From Acidobacteriota bacterium (lineage in GTDB: Bacteria; Acidobacteriota; JAAYUB01), in assembly GCA_018001935.1 (NCBI GenBank), contig JAGNHB010000004.1:31808-95807 (forward strand): 64,000 nt of DNA, written 5' to 3'. Of the stretch, positions 17,602-25,940 are shown one piece after another. Position numbers and translations under genes: made by a program. The notes under the pieces are model-generated. The model searched no databases. It was not told the DNA's origin and was given only the letters and a program-made list of their open reading frames with translations. Every line of letters starts with the position of its first letter. The stretch's first letter is position 1.

Positions 17602-18495
17602 TCACATCAACCTCCCGAAGCCCTCCCCCAGGATCTCGCTGACCTCCGTCACCATCACGAAGGCGTTCGGGTCGTGCCGGCGAATCAACTCCTTGAGCTT
17701 GAGGAACTCCTTGCGGCGGATCACCACCATCAGCATGGAACGCGGCTCCCCCGTGAAGGCCCCGATCCCGTGGACGAAGGTGGCGCCCCGGCCCATCTCG
17801 CCCAGGACCCCCTCCGCGATCTCCCGGGTCTTCTCGGAGATGACGAGGAACTGGCGCCCCTGCTGGAGGCCCTGCAGCAGCATGTCCACGGAGCGGGAGC
17901 TGACGTAGATGGCGATGATGGCGAACATGGCCGCCTCGGCCCCGAAGACGAAACCCGCCCCGACGGTCACCAGGGTGTCCACCATCAGGAGGCTCTTCCC
18001 CATGGGGATCGCCGTGAACTTGTTCACGATGCGGGCCAGGATGTCGGTCCCCCCGGTGGAGGCGTTGCGCATGTAGACCAGGGCCCCCCCCACCCCGCAG
18101 ACGATCCCGCCGTAGATGGTGGCCAGGAGGAGGTTCTTCGTGACGCCGGCGCGGACCCAGGCGGGGTCGAGGCCCACGACCGGGACCAGCCACGCGACGG
18201 CGTCGATGAGGAGGGCCAGTTCCAAGGTGGCCAGGATGGAACGGAAGCCGAACTCCCGGCCGAGGACCCTCCAGGCGGAGACGAAGAGGAGGGCGTTGAG
18301 AGCCAGCATGGTGAGGCCGACGGGGAGGTGGGCGGTGTGGTAGAGGATCGTGGCGATGCCGCTGACCCCGCCGGCGGTGATCCGGTTGGGGATGAGGAAG
18401 AGGTCGAGGCCCAGCGCCACCAGGAGGCACCCCAGGAAGATGATGCCCTGGTCGAGCAGTTCCTTCAGGATGCGGCGGACGATGGGGTGGGCCAA
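17602..18495 (-). CDS. YitT-family membrane protein (DUF161 + DUF2179)
   Basis: Encodes about 297 residues. The N-terminal two thirds hold about five to six hydrophobic segments, beginning GIIFLGCLLVALGLDLFLIP, with the family signature ITAGGVSGIATILYH and a second repeat SRSVDMLLQGLQ near the junction. The C-terminal soluble domain (RQFLVISEKTREIAEGVL to the end) fits DUF2179. The function of the family is not settled. I chose a TTG start at 18495: GAGGTG lies five bases upstream and the length fits the family. An ATG at 18657 in the same frame lies upstream of the best promoter (TGGTATAAT at 18571-18579) and would add a non-hydrophobic leader. Confidence 0.88.
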   Translation of the reverse strand: MAHPIVRRILKELLDQGIIFLGCLLVALGLDLFLIPNRITAGGVSGIATILYHTAHLPVGLTMLALNALLFVSAWRVLGREFGFRSILATLELALLIDAVAWLVPVVGLDPAWVRAGVTKNLLLATIYGGIVCGVGGALVYMRNASTGGTDILARIVNKFTAIPMGKSLLMVDTLVTVGAGFVFGAEAAMFAIIAIYVSSRSVDMLLQGLQQGRQFLVISEKTREIAEGVLGEMGRGATFVHGIGAFTGEPRSMLMVVIRRKEFLKLKELIRRHDPNAFVMVTEVSEILGEGFGRLM

Positions 18496-18570
18496 CGGGC
18501 ACCTCGCGACCGGTCGGGATCTCGCCGGCGGGCTCCCGGTGACCCCGGTGTCCCGTCGGCGATCCGGGTG

Positions 18571-18579
18571 ATTATACCA
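18571..18579 (-). promoter_or_regulatory. Extended -10 promoter for the YitT-like gene
   Basis: On the minus strand the sequence is TGGTATAAT, a perfect -10 hexamer with the TGn extension. No good -35 is present at 17 bp. It lies 76 bp before the chosen TTG start and downstream of the rival ATG at 18657, which supports the shorter protein. Confidence 0.55.
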
Positions 18580-18629
18580 CCCCGGGCGGTGTTTTCGGGA
18601 CGGCGACGGCGGCCGCCGGCGGAAAACGG

Positions 18630-18658
18630 TTGAAAAAACCCCGTGGATGCCGCACAAT
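18630..18658 (+). promoter_or_regulatory. Possible promoter for tmk-holB-ricT
   Basis: TTGAAA, 17 bp, CACAAT. The leader to the tmk ATG would be about 260 nt, which is long, so another start closer to the gene is possible. Confidence 0.3.
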
Positions 18659-18926
18659 GGCCGGGTTCGAAAGCCCGCCCCGGGACACTCTCACCCGGCC
18701 GATGGCGGAATGCGGCTCGAGGAACGGACGTGACCACCGCGAAATCAGGCATGAGCCCGTTGCGAAATACTGAAGGAACACCGGCATCCGGCCGGCATTC
18801 TCCGGCTGATCCGAAAGGAATTGCCGGCAGGGTGCCGGCGCTCCCGCGGTCTGCGCAGCCATCCGGCGGACGGCCCTCCGCCCGGGGCGGGGCCGGCCGG
18901 ATCGGGGCCGACACCCGGGGGCGGGC

Positions 18927-19589
18927 ATGACCCCCCGGGGCCGGTTCGTCACGCTGGAAGGGGTCGAGGGCGGCGGCAAGTCCACGCTGCTCCGGAACCT
19001 CCTCGGCTGGGCCGAAGACCGGGGAATCCCCTGCGTCGTCACCCGGGAGCCGGGCGGGACCCCGTTCGGGGCCGAGCTCCGCCGCATCCTCCTGGACCCC
19101 GAGGGCCCCCGGCGGGCCCCCGAGGCCGAGTTGCTCCTCTACCTGGCCGATCGTTTCCAGGACGTGACGGAGAAGGTGCTCCCCGCGGTCGAGAGCGGCG
19201 CCTGGGCCATCTGCGACCGTTACCACGACGCCACCGTCGCCTACCAGGGCCACGCGCGGGGGCTGGACCTCGGCATGATCCGGGAGCTGGCCCGGGCCCT
19301 GCGCCTCCCCGTCCCCGACCTGACCATCCTGGTGGACGTGGACCCCGCCATTTCGCTGCCGCGCGCGATCCGGCGGAACCGGACCGTGGAGGGGGGGGAG
19401 AAGGAGAGCCGGTTCGAGGCGGAGAGCCTGGCCTTCCACCGGCGGGTGCGGGCCGGCTACCTGGACATCGCGGCGCGCGAACCGGAGCGCTTCTTCACGG
19501 TGGACGGCGCCCTGCCCCCCGAACAGGTCTTCCGGGCCGCCGCCGGGCGGCTCGCGTCCCTTCTCGGGGCGCCGGGGGGGTGCCCGTGA
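18927..19589 (+). CDS. tmk: Thymidylate kinase
   Basis: Encodes 220 residues, a typical length. The enzyme phosphorylates dTMP to dTDP with ATP for DNA synthesis. The P-loop EGVEGGGKST lies at about residues 11-20, followed by TREPGGTPFGAELR for dTMP binding and the ICDRYHDATVAYQGHARGLD catalytic stretch, in which the DRY motif is intact. A flexible lid follows around IRRNRTVEGGEKESRFE. Its last codons overlap the GTG start of holB by 4 bp (GTGA), so the two are translationally coupled. Gene order tmk-holB-ricT is also known from Firmicutes (tmk, holB and yaaT of Bacillus). Confidence 0.96.
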   Translation: MTPRGRFVTLEGVEGGGKSTLLRNLLGWAEDRGIPCVVTREPGGTPFGAELRRILLDPEGPRRAPEAELLLYLADRFQDVTEKVLPAVESGAWAICDRYHDATVAYQGHARGLDLGMIRELARALRLPVPDLTILVDVDPAISLPRAIRRNRTVEGGEKESRFEAESLAFHRRVRAGYLDIAAREPERFFTVDGALPPEQVFRAAAGRLASLLGAPGGCP

Positions 19590-20584
19590 AGGACTTCATC
19601 GGGAACAAGGCGGTCCGGCTCTTCCTCGACCACTCGCTCCGGCGGCAGGCGCTGGCCCACGCCTTCATCTTCTCCGGCCCCGAGGGGATCGGGAAGAAGA
19701 AGCTGGCGCTGGCCCTCGCGAAGGCCATCCACTGCCGCGGAGGCCAGGAGGGGCTCAACAGTTGCGGCGTCTGCGCCCCCTGCCGGAAAATCGAGTCGGG
19801 AGCCCACCCGGACGTGCAGGTGATCACACCCGAGACCAAGGCCTTCAAGATCGACCAGATCCGTCATATCATCCAGGACATCTACTTCCAGCCCTTCGAA
19901 GGGCCCATGCGGGTCTTCATCCTCGACGACGCCGACCGGATGACCGAGGAGGCCGCCAACTGCCTGTTGAAAACCCTGGAGGAGCCCCCCGAGAAGAGCG
20001 TCCTCGTCCTGATCACCACCAACATCTACGCCCTGCTCCCCACCATCCAGTCGCGGGGGCAGGTGCTCAAGTTCCTGCCCATCCCCTCCCGGGAGATCGA
20101 ACACTACCTGCGGGTCCGTCACGACGTGGCGCCCGAGCACGCCCTGGTGGCCGCCCGCCTGAGCCAGGGGAGCGTCGGGAACGCCCTCCGGATGCCGATC
20201 CAGACCTTCGAGCAATACCAGAAGCTCGCTTTCAGCCTCTTCGAGCACATGGTGGAGGGGGACGACGCTTCCGTCAGCACGCTGGCGGCCCAGGTCACCA
20301 GCCGGCCGGATTTCGACCTCTTCCTCCACATTTTCATTTCCGTGCTGAGGGACTTGGTTATAATGGAGTGTTTTCGGGAGGAGAGCCAGCACCTGCTTCA
20401 CCGGGGGTGGCTGGAATCCCTCCTGAAGATCCGCAAGGGGCTGACCCTGGAGCAGGTGCACGACCTGCTCCGCGAGTCCGGGGAGTTCTACCGGAAACGC
20501 CACCTGAACGTGCGGACCGACATCTTCTTCCTGAACCTGCTGCTCAAGCATCGCGGCGGACTGCACAAGGACCGAAGGCCATGA
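19586..20584 (+). CDS. holB: DNA polymerase III delta prime subunit
   Basis: Encodes 332 residues of an AAA+ clamp-loader subunit that helps place the sliding clamp on DNA. After VKDFIGNKAVRLFLDHSLRR come the P-loop-like SGPEGIGKKKLALALAKAIHC, a zinc module (C-GVCAPCRKIESGAHPD), the Walker B-like FILDDADRMTEEAANCLLKTLEEPP and the sensor/arginine-finger-like TIQSRGQVLKF. The start is GTG at 19586, overlapping the tmk stop; its end overlaps the ricT ATG (ATGA). The conserved four-cysteine zinc module and length fit delta prime; a DnaX-like gamma/tau protein would be longer. Confidence 0.93.
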   Translation: MKDFIGNKAVRLFLDHSLRRQALAHAFIFSGPEGIGKKKLALALAKAIHCRGGQEGLNSCGVCAPCRKIESGAHPDVQVITPETKAFKIDQIRHIIQDIYFQPFEGPMRVFILDDADRMTEEAANCLLKTLEEPPEKSVLVLITTNIYALLPTIQSRGQVLKFLPIPSREIEHYLRVRHDVAPEHALVAARLSQGSVGNALRMPIQTFEQYQKLAFSLFEHMVEGDDASVSTLAAQVTSRPDFDLFLHIFISVLRDLVIMECFREESQHLLHRGWLESLLKIRKGLTLEQVHDLLRESGEFYRKRHLNVRTDIFFLNLLLKHRGGLHKDRRP

Positions 20585-21291
20585 ACGAGATCGCCGTCGT
20601 CAAGATAGAGGATTCCTGCCGGGTGGACCGTTTTCTCGCCACCGACCTCGAGATGCGCGCGGGGGAACGGTGCATCGTCACCACCGAGCGCGGCACCGAG
20701 CTGGGGGTGGTGAAGAGCGTCGAACCCGACGAGAAAGCCTCCGCGGAGGCCTGGGCCGCCCGGCGGGTCCTGCGGAAGGCCACCCCGAAAGACATGGCCC
20801 AGTACGCCCGGAAACGCGCCCGGGAGGAAAAGGCCCAGGAGATCTGCCGGCAGTTCGTCCGGAAACACAAGCTGGTGATGAAGCTGACGCGGGTGGAGTG
20901 CCTCTACGACGGGAGCAAGATCGTCTTCTACTACACCGCGGACGGACGCGTGGACTTCCGCGGGCTGGTCAAGGACCTGGCCTCGACCCTCAAAACCCGG
21001 ATCGAGATGCGGCAGATCGGCGTGCGGGACGAGGCCCGGCTCCTGGGCGGGGTCGGCTGCTGCGGGCTGTCCCTGTGTTGCGCCACCTGGCTGCGGGGTT
21101 TCAAGCCCGTCTCCATCCGGATCGCGAAAAAACAGTGCATGAATCTGAACCCTTCCCGCCTTTCCGGCGTATGCGGAAGGTTGATGTGCTGCCTCATGTT
21201 CGAGTCGGAGCCCAAGGCCGGGCCCGCGCCGGTCGAGGAAGCCGACCTGGCCGAGGACGGCAGGCCCCTTCCCGACGCCGCCGAGGAGTGA
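20581..21291 (+). CDS. ricT: PSP1-domain protein RicT (YaaT)
   Basis: Encodes 236 residues with the PSP1 C-terminal domain. The protein carries the family's cysteine clusters: GVGCCGLSLCCATWL near residue 160 and LSGVCGRLMCCLMFE near 200. In Bacillus the RicA-RicF-RicT complex binds iron-sulfur clusters through such cysteines and promotes RNase Y-dependent mRNA maturation, sporulation and competence; the role outside Firmicutes is less clear. An acidic, Pro-rich tail (PVEEADLAEDGRPLPDAAEE) ends it. The ATG overlaps the holB stop by 4 bp, so the two are probably coupled. No RicA or RicF gene is seen nearby. Confidence 0.93.
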   Translation: MNEIAVVKIEDSCRVDRFLATDLEMRAGERCIVTTERGTELGVVKSVEPDEKASAEAWAARRVLRKATPKDMAQYARKRAREEKAQEICRQFVRKHKLVMKLTRVECLYDGSKIVFYYTADGRVDFRGLVKDLASTLKTRIEMRQIGVRDEARLLGGVGCCGLSLCCATWLRGFKPVSIRIAKKQCMNLNPSRLSGVCGRLMCCLMFESEPKAGPAPVEEADLAEDGRPLPDAAEE

Positions 21292-21299
21292 AAAAAACC

Positions 21300-21328
21300 T
21301 TGTAATCCGTCGGGGGGCATGCTAGCAT
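21300..21328 (+). promoter_or_regulatory. Promoter candidate for the Hfq-like gene
   Basis: TTGTAA, 17 bp, TAGCAT. It starts just after the ricT stop and leaves a leader of about 80 nt before the ATG at 21413. Confidence 0.45.
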
Positions 21329-21412
21329 CGAAGGTAACCTGTTCGCCGAACATCTTCGATGATGCGGGCTTGGCCGCCCAGGCGGTGCGTATAAAGGGCT
21401 TTTGGAGGTCCC

Positions 21413-21772
21413 ATGGTCAATCGTAAGCTGATTCGTCCCTCGCTGGCGGATGTTTCCTCCACCATGTCCAAGTTTTCCATGCAGGGACGAAAACGCGTGC
21501 CTCCCGAACAGACCCACGCGGAGAATTTCTACTACGTCAAGCAGATGAACAACAAGACCCCGATGGTGCTCCGGCTGAGCAACGGCGAGGAGATCACGGG
21601 GTACATCGAGTGGTACGACAAGGACTGCCTGAAGATCAACCGGGAGGGCGCCCCGAACCTCCTGGTGTACAAGTCCGCCATTCTCTACATGTTCAAGGTC
21701 GAGGAAATGCCGTCTCACGGGGAAGGCGCCCGGCGCTCCCGTCGCCCCGCCCCGGACGGGAACGACTACTGA
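21413..21772 (+). CDS. Divergent Hfq-like (Sm fold) RNA-binding protein
   Basis: Encodes 119 residues. The middle (about 40-95) matches the Hfq plan. NNKTPMVLRLSNGEEITGYI corresponds to the Sm1 strands (VTIFLVNG-KLQG in Hfq), a DKDCLKI strand follows, and NLLVYKSAILYMFK matches the Hfq YKHAIS Sm2 motif, with His replaced by Ser. It has an unusual N-terminal extension of about 35 residues and a basic, disordered tail (ARRSRRPAPDGNDY). Hfq forms hexameric rings that pair small RNAs with mRNAs. The replaced motif residue and the extension make the exact function an inference. A ribosome site (TTTTGGAGGT) precedes the ATG by a few bases. pdxA follows 47 bp downstream. Confidence 0.75.
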   Translation: MVNRKLIRPSLADVSSTMSKFSMQGRKRVPPEQTHAENFYYVKQMNNKTPMVLRLSNGEEITGYIEWYDKDCLKINREGAPNLLVYKSAILYMFKVEEMPSHGEGARRSRRPAPDGNDY

Positions 21773-21819
21773 CCCTTTCCAATCGCCCGTCGCCCGCGGC
21801 GGCGACCCCCAACGGATCC

Positions 21820-22797
21820 ATGCGCAGAATCATCGTGACCATGGGAGACCCCTTCGGCATCGGCCCCGAGGTCACCCTCAAGGCCCTCACCCGGCTGGGC
21901 GCCCTCCCGCCGGACACGGCCCTGGCCGTCTTCGGGGATGTCGCTTCCCTGCTGCTCTCGGCCCCGGAGGACAGCCTCAAGTCACGGCTTCCCATCCTCC
22001 CCGGCTGCACGCACGCCAACCGCCTCCCCGACTTTTCCTGCGTGGTGGATTTCTCCAATGTCCCCGACGCGGGGACGTTCGGCCGGGAAGACGCCTCGGG
22101 CGGGCGGGCCTGTCTGGACTACCTCGAGGCGGCCGTGGACGCCTGGCGGCGCGGCGAGGCCCAGGGCCTCGTGACCGCCCCCATCAGCAAGCGGGCCATC
22201 GCCCTGGCGGGATCCCCCTTCCAGGGGCACACGGAGATGCTGGCCGCCCTCACCGGCGCCGGCAAGGTCCTGATGGCCTTCCATCTCCCCGAATTCTGGA
22301 CCGTCCTCGGCACCACCCACGTTTCGCTCCGGAAGGCCATCGAGGCCCTGACCACCGATCACCTCACGGAGGTCATCGGGATGGCGCACCGTGAAATCGC
22401 CCGCTTCATCCCCGCGCCGCGGATCGCCGTGGCCGGTCTCAACCCCCACGCGTCCGAGGGGGGGTTGATGGGGGAGGAGGAGGCGCGCGTCATCGAACCG
22501 GCCGTCCGCGCCTGCCGGGAGTCGGGGATCCCGGTGTCGGGGCCCTGGCCGGCGGACAGCGTCTTCCGCGCTGCCATGGAGGGCGAATTCGACGTGGTGG
22601 TGGCCCACTACCACGACCAGGGCCTGATCCCGGTGAAGCTCCTGGGCTTCGGGAGGGCCGTCAACGTCACGCTCGGGCTGCCCTTCCCCCGCTTCTCCCC
22701 CGCCCACGGCACCGCCTTCGACATCGCCGGGGATGGCGTCGCCGACCCGTCCGGCATGCTCGCGGCCCTCCGCCTCGCCCTCGACACCCGCCCCTGA
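21820..22797 (+). CDS. pdxA: 4-hydroxythreonine-4-phosphate dehydrogenase
   Basis: Encodes 325 residues, the normal length. PdxA oxidises 4-phosphohydroxy-L-threonine in the DXP-dependent route to pyridoxal 5'-phosphate. The N-terminal TMGDPFGIGPEVTLKAL fingerprint is intact. The three metal-binding histidines are visible in FQGHTEML, VAHYHDQGLIPVK and FSPAHGTAFDIAG. It starts 47 bp after the Hfq-like gene and may share its transcript. A homologous PdxA2-type dehydrogenase cannot be excluded without comparison, but no D-threonate genes are nearby. Confidence 0.94.
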   Translation: MRRIIVTMGDPFGIGPEVTLKALTRLGALPPDTALAVFGDVASLLLSAPEDSLKSRLPILPGCTHANRLPDFSCVVDFSNVPDAGTFGREDASGGRACLDYLEAAVDAWRRGEAQGLVTAPISKRAIALAGSPFQGHTEMLAALTGAGKVLMAFHLPEFWTVLGTTHVSLRKAIEALTTDHLTEVIGMAHREIARFIPAPRIAVAGLNPHASEGGLMGEEEARVIEPAVRACRESGIPVSGPWPADSVFRAAMEGEFDVVVAHYHDQGLIPVKLLGFGRAVNVTLGLPFPRFSPAHGTAFDIAGDGVADPSGMLAALRLALDTRP

Positions 22798-22819
22798 GCC
22801 CGACCGGATGCAAGGCAGG

Positions 22820-22905
22820 GCAAACCGCAAAGAACGTAAAGAAACCCAACAGGGCACAAAGCTTTCTTTGCGATCTTTGCTTTCTTTGTGTTCTTTGCGG
22901 TTTGC
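22820..22905. repeat. Inverted repeat of GCAAA/TTTGC type
   Basis: The 25-bp arms (22820-22844 and 22881-22905) match at 23 of 25 positions and are built from AAAG and TTTGCG words. It resembles the 27-bp-arm family in wording but not in exact sequence. More CTTTGCG words continue to about 22950. It lies between the convergent ends of pdxA and the DUF4832-like gene. Confidence 0.8.
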
Positions 22906-22965
22906 TCTTCTTTGCGATCTTCGCGGTCCGCTGCGTTCTTTGCGGCCTGCGGCGGGGCCGGGGCG

Positions 22966-24576
22966 TCAGGGTTGGACGGTGAGGGGGCCGAGGGTGAGCC
23001 ATCCCGGGCGGTCACGGTCCTGGTCGGCATTGGCGAAACGGAGGGGCTTGCCGCCGGGGAGGGGGTTCACCCCTCGCATCAGCAGGGTGTAGGTCCCGGG
23101 CGCCAGGCCGTGAATCGGCTGGACGAAGCTCCACAGGGCCGTTTCACCCGGTTGCAGCAGGGTGAGGTCGAAACCGGACGTCCAGGTGGCCGCCAGGTTC
23201 CCGGAGCCGTCCGCGGCGGCCCACTCGACGGGCCAGTCGTAGTAGAACGGGGCCCGGCCGGTGTTCCGGATCCTCAGGTCCACGGCCAGGGGACGGCCGG
23301 CGGCCGTGGGGAGGACCCGGGCCCAGGTCACCCCGAAATCGTAGCCCAGCCGACGGGCCCCCGTTTCCGCCCGCTCCCGCCGCGGGGAGACGAGCCCCTC
23401 GAAGGCGCCCTGGTTCAGCAGCCAGGAGGCGTGGGTGGTGTCCACGCAGAGGTCGTACCCCTGGCCGGACGGGGTGCAGGAGGGGACGTCCCAGATGCAG
23501 TCCTGGACTTCCGGCCGGACCTCCCCGCCGATCGGGTTCCACCGCCACGTGTTCTGGAGTCCCGCGGCCGTCATCAGGGCCCAGAAGTGCCAGTCGGGGG
23601 GCGGCAGGGTGGAGTAGGCGAAGGAGTCGTCGTGGAAGCCCAGGCGGCGCAGCCCCATGCCGGTGCCCTCCTTGGGCTCCCGGACCAGCAGGCGGGTCTC
23701 GTGGAAGGCCGTGCCGTAGGCGTCCAGGACCTCGTTCATCACGGTCACGGAGGCCATCCACTCCTCGTGGGGCCAGGTGTGCCACTCCCCCCAGAACCCC
23801 AGCAGGCCCACGGTGATGAAGCCGACCCGGGGGTCGCCGTCGTAGCGTCCGCCCAGGGCGGCGATGAAATTGCGCAGGGCGGTCCGCAGGTCGGCGTGTT
23901 CGTAGTCGGGGCTGTAGCTGGTGTCGTGGGTCCCGTTCCCGTGCTCGGTGTAGGCGTGGTACGGCACGTGGGAAAGGAAGGCCGGCATCCCGTAGGGCCG
24001 GTCGGGGTAGTCGAGGTAGATGCGGAAGACCGCCTGGTGGCCCCGGCCGGCGATGCCGTTCAGCTTCGCCTCCAGCGCGCTCCAGGAAAAGGTCGTGAAG
24101 CCGGTCTGGAGGTCCTTCAGGGGAAGGTAGAACCACTCCAGGCTGTGGGGGAAGTCTTCCGCCCCCTCGTAAACACCGTCGTAGGGCAAAAAGCCCTTGA
24201 GGGGGTTGTCGGGGGGCGAGGTCCCGGGCGCGAGGTCGCTTCCCGGAACGGCCAGGAGGGTCACGAGGTCGGGAAGGGTGACGGCACCGTCGAGGTCGAG
24301 GTCGGCCGATCCGCCGCCCGGGGGAAGGGCCGTGCGGCTGCCCGCCAGGTAACCCGCCAGGATGGCGGCATCCACGGCGTCCACGGCGCCGTCGGCATTC
24401 AGGTCCCCCCGCAGGGTCGCCGCCGTCGCGACCGCCCCGCGACCGCTTCCCATGGCCACGGCGTCGACGCCGGCCGCGAGAAGGAACCCTCCGGCCGCCA
24501 ACCGGAGAACCACCACCCCGAAAAGCCTGAGCTTTCGCAGGCCGATCCACGCGAGCCGCATAGTCCGAGGCCCCAT
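22966..24576 (-). CDS. Secreted dockerin / DUF4832-like protein
   Basis: Encodes about 536 residues. A basic N-terminus and hydrophobic stretch (LFGVVVLRLAAGGFLLAAG) form a signal. A dockerin-like pair follows: GDLNADGAVDAVDAAILAGY and ADLDLDGAVTLPDLVTLLA. The rest resembles DUF4832-type secreted proteins with a TIM-barrel-like core: NPLKGFLPY, a glycosidase-like FITVGLLGFWGEWHTWPHEEW, LLVREPK and a late beta domain (LRIRNTGRAPFYYDWPVEW). It may bind or cleave polysaccharides, but no catalytic pair is proven. I chose the ATG at 24576 because GGAGGTGG precedes it. It is convergent with pdxA. Confidence 0.8.
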   Translation of the reverse strand: MGPRTMRLAWIGLRKLRLFGVVVLRLAAGGFLLAAGVDAVAMGSGRGAVATAATLRGDLNADGAVDAVDAAILAGYLAGSRTALPPGGGSADLDLDGAVTLPDLVTLLAVPGSDLAPGTSPPDNPLKGFLPYDGVYEGAEDFPHSLEWFYLPLKDLQTGFTTFSWSALEAKLNGIAGRGHQAVFRIYLDYPDRPYGMPAFLSHVPYHAYTEHGNGTHDTSYSPDYEHADLRTALRNFIAALGGRYDGDPRVGFITVGLLGFWGEWHTWPHEEWMASVTVMNEVLDAYGTAFHETRLLVREPKEGTGMGLRRLGFHDDSFAYSTLPPPDWHFWALMTAAGLQNTWRWNPIGGEVRPEVQDCIWDVPSCTPSGQGYDLCVDTTHASWLLNQGAFEGLVSPRRERAETGARRLGYDFGVTWARVLPTAAGRPLAVDLRIRNTGRAPFYYDWPVEWAAADGSGNLAATWTSGFDLTLLQPGETALWSFVQPIHGLAPGTYTLLMRGVNPLPGGKPLRFANADQDRDRPGWLTLGPLTVQP

Positions 24577-24809
24577 GGTCCGCCGCCACCTCCGGTTCAG
24601 ATTTCCCCCGCGGGAAAGGCTAACACATCCCGGCGAGGGAATCACGTCTTCTTCGCACACCCGGTGCAGCCCGGAGCAAAGCTCGCTTTCCCGGCGTCCC
24701 CCGGTTGGGACACCGGACCTCCGAACGCTTTGATTTCAATGTAGTGCAGACGTGTTGTTCTTTGCGTTCCCTGCGCTCTCTGCGGTTGAACGACCTTTTT
24801 GCGGGCTCA

Positions 24810-25940
24810 TCAAGCTTGGGGGGGGCGGGGCGAAGGGGCGACGGCGTGGTCCACGTGGTAGATCCAGCCGCCGCCGAGGACGACGTCCTCCCAGTAGAAG
24901 ACGGCCGCCTGGCCCGGCGTGACGGCGGACTGCGGGGTCTCGAAGGTCACCGCCACCCGGCCGCCCGGCAGGGGCTCGATCCGGGCCCGGGCCGGCTTCG
25001 CCGCGGAGCGGATCTTGACGTCGGCCTCCACCGGGGCGTCGAGGGAGGGGACCGCCACCCAGTTGCAGCGGGTCGCCTGGAACCGGCGGGAGAAGACGTC
25101 CGCCTTCTCCCCCACCACCAGCCGGTTCGCGCAGGCGTCGATCCCGATCACGTAGAGCGGCCCGCCCCGGCCTCCCCCCAGGCCCCGGCGCTGACCCACG
25201 GTGTAGTGGTGAAGCCCGTGGTGGGTGCCGACGGGCGTGCCGTCCCGGAGCACGATGGGGCCCGGCTGCCGTCGCCCTTCGCACTCGCCCGCCTCGAGCG
25301 CCCGGTCGATGTAGCCGGTGTAGTCGCCGTCCGGAATGAAGCAGATCTCCTGGCTCTCGGCTTTCCGGGCCACCGGGAGCCTCGCCGACGCGGCCAGTTC
25401 ACGGACGTCCTGCTTCCGGTACCGCCCCAGGGGGAACAGGGTTTTCCGGAGCTGGTCCTGCTCCAGCTCGAAGAGGAAGTAGGACTGGTCCTTCCGGGGG
25501 TCCGTCCCGCGGAGGAGGATGTGCCGGTCAATCGCCTCGTCCCGGTTGATGGCGGCGTAGTGCCCGGTGGCGAGGTAACCCGCCCCGAGGGATTGCGCAA
25601 AATGCATGAGCCGAAAAAACTTGACGTGGGTGTTGCAGAGGATGCAGGGCGAGGGGGTCATCCCCTTGAGGTACGTCTCGATGAACGGGCGGATGACCTT
25701 CTCCCGGAATTCGTCGGTGTAGTTCACCACGTAGTGAGGGATGCCGATGGTTTCGGCCACGGCCTTCGCGTCCCCGAAATCCCGGGCGGAGCAGCAGGGG
25801 CCCGCCGTGCCCTTCCCCTCCGGGGTCATGTGGAGCTGCATGCTCACGCCGATCACGTCCCAGCCGTCCTGCTTGAGCATCCAGGCACAAACGCTGCTGT
25901 CGATGCCGCCGCTCATGGCCACCACCACCCGTCCCTTCAT
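24810..25940 (-). CDS. mnmA: tRNA-specific 2-thiouridylase MnmA
   Basis: Encodes 376 residues. MnmA puts sulfur on U34 of tRNA-Lys, tRNA-Glu and tRNA-Gln, using ATP and a relayed persulfide. The PP-loop is VAMSGGIDSSVCAWML, with Ile where Val is usual. The catalytic cysteines are visible in PSPCILCNTHVKF and in AESQEICFIPDGDY. The tRNA-contacting and C-terminal parts (HHYTVGQRRGLG, QAAVFYWEDVVLGGGWI) are present. I start at the ATG at 25940; a longer in-frame extension to 26147 lacks conserved sequence. The ribosome site (GGCAGGT) is modest. The next gene on this strand lies 466 bp upstream. Confidence 0.96.
   Translation of the reverse strand: MKGRVVVAMSGGIDSSVCAWMLKQDGWDVIGVSMQLHMTPEGKGTAGPCCSARDFGDAKAVAETIGIPHYVVNYTDEFREKVIRPFIETYLKGMTPSPCILCNTHVKFFRLMHFAQSLGAGYLATGHYAAINRDEAIDRHILLRGTDPRKDQSYFLFELEQDQLRKTLFPLGRYRKQDVRELAASARLPVARKAESQEICFIPDGDYTGYIDRALEAGECEGRRQPGPIVLRDGTPVGTHHGLHHYTVGQRRGLGGGRGGPLYVIGIDACANRLVVGEKADVFSRRFQATRCNWVAVPSLDAPVEADVKIRSAAKPARARIEPLPGGRVAVTFETPQSAVTPGQAAVFYWEDVVLGGGWIYHVDHAVAPSPRPPQA

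Larger units (their letters stand above)
18496..18926. other. Divergent spacer between yitT-like gene and tmk
   Basis: This 431-bp region drives two divergent units. It holds promoter-like sites on both strands (listed separately) and many short GCCGGC palindromes around 18610 and 18785-18845. I see no coding signal or RNA gene in it. Confidence 0.6.

Noticed and set aside
18496-18657. N-terminal extension of the YitT-like protein to the ATG at 18657
   Set aside because: It lies upstream of the best promoter and lacks family similarity; a TTG at 18495 with GAGGTG fits better.
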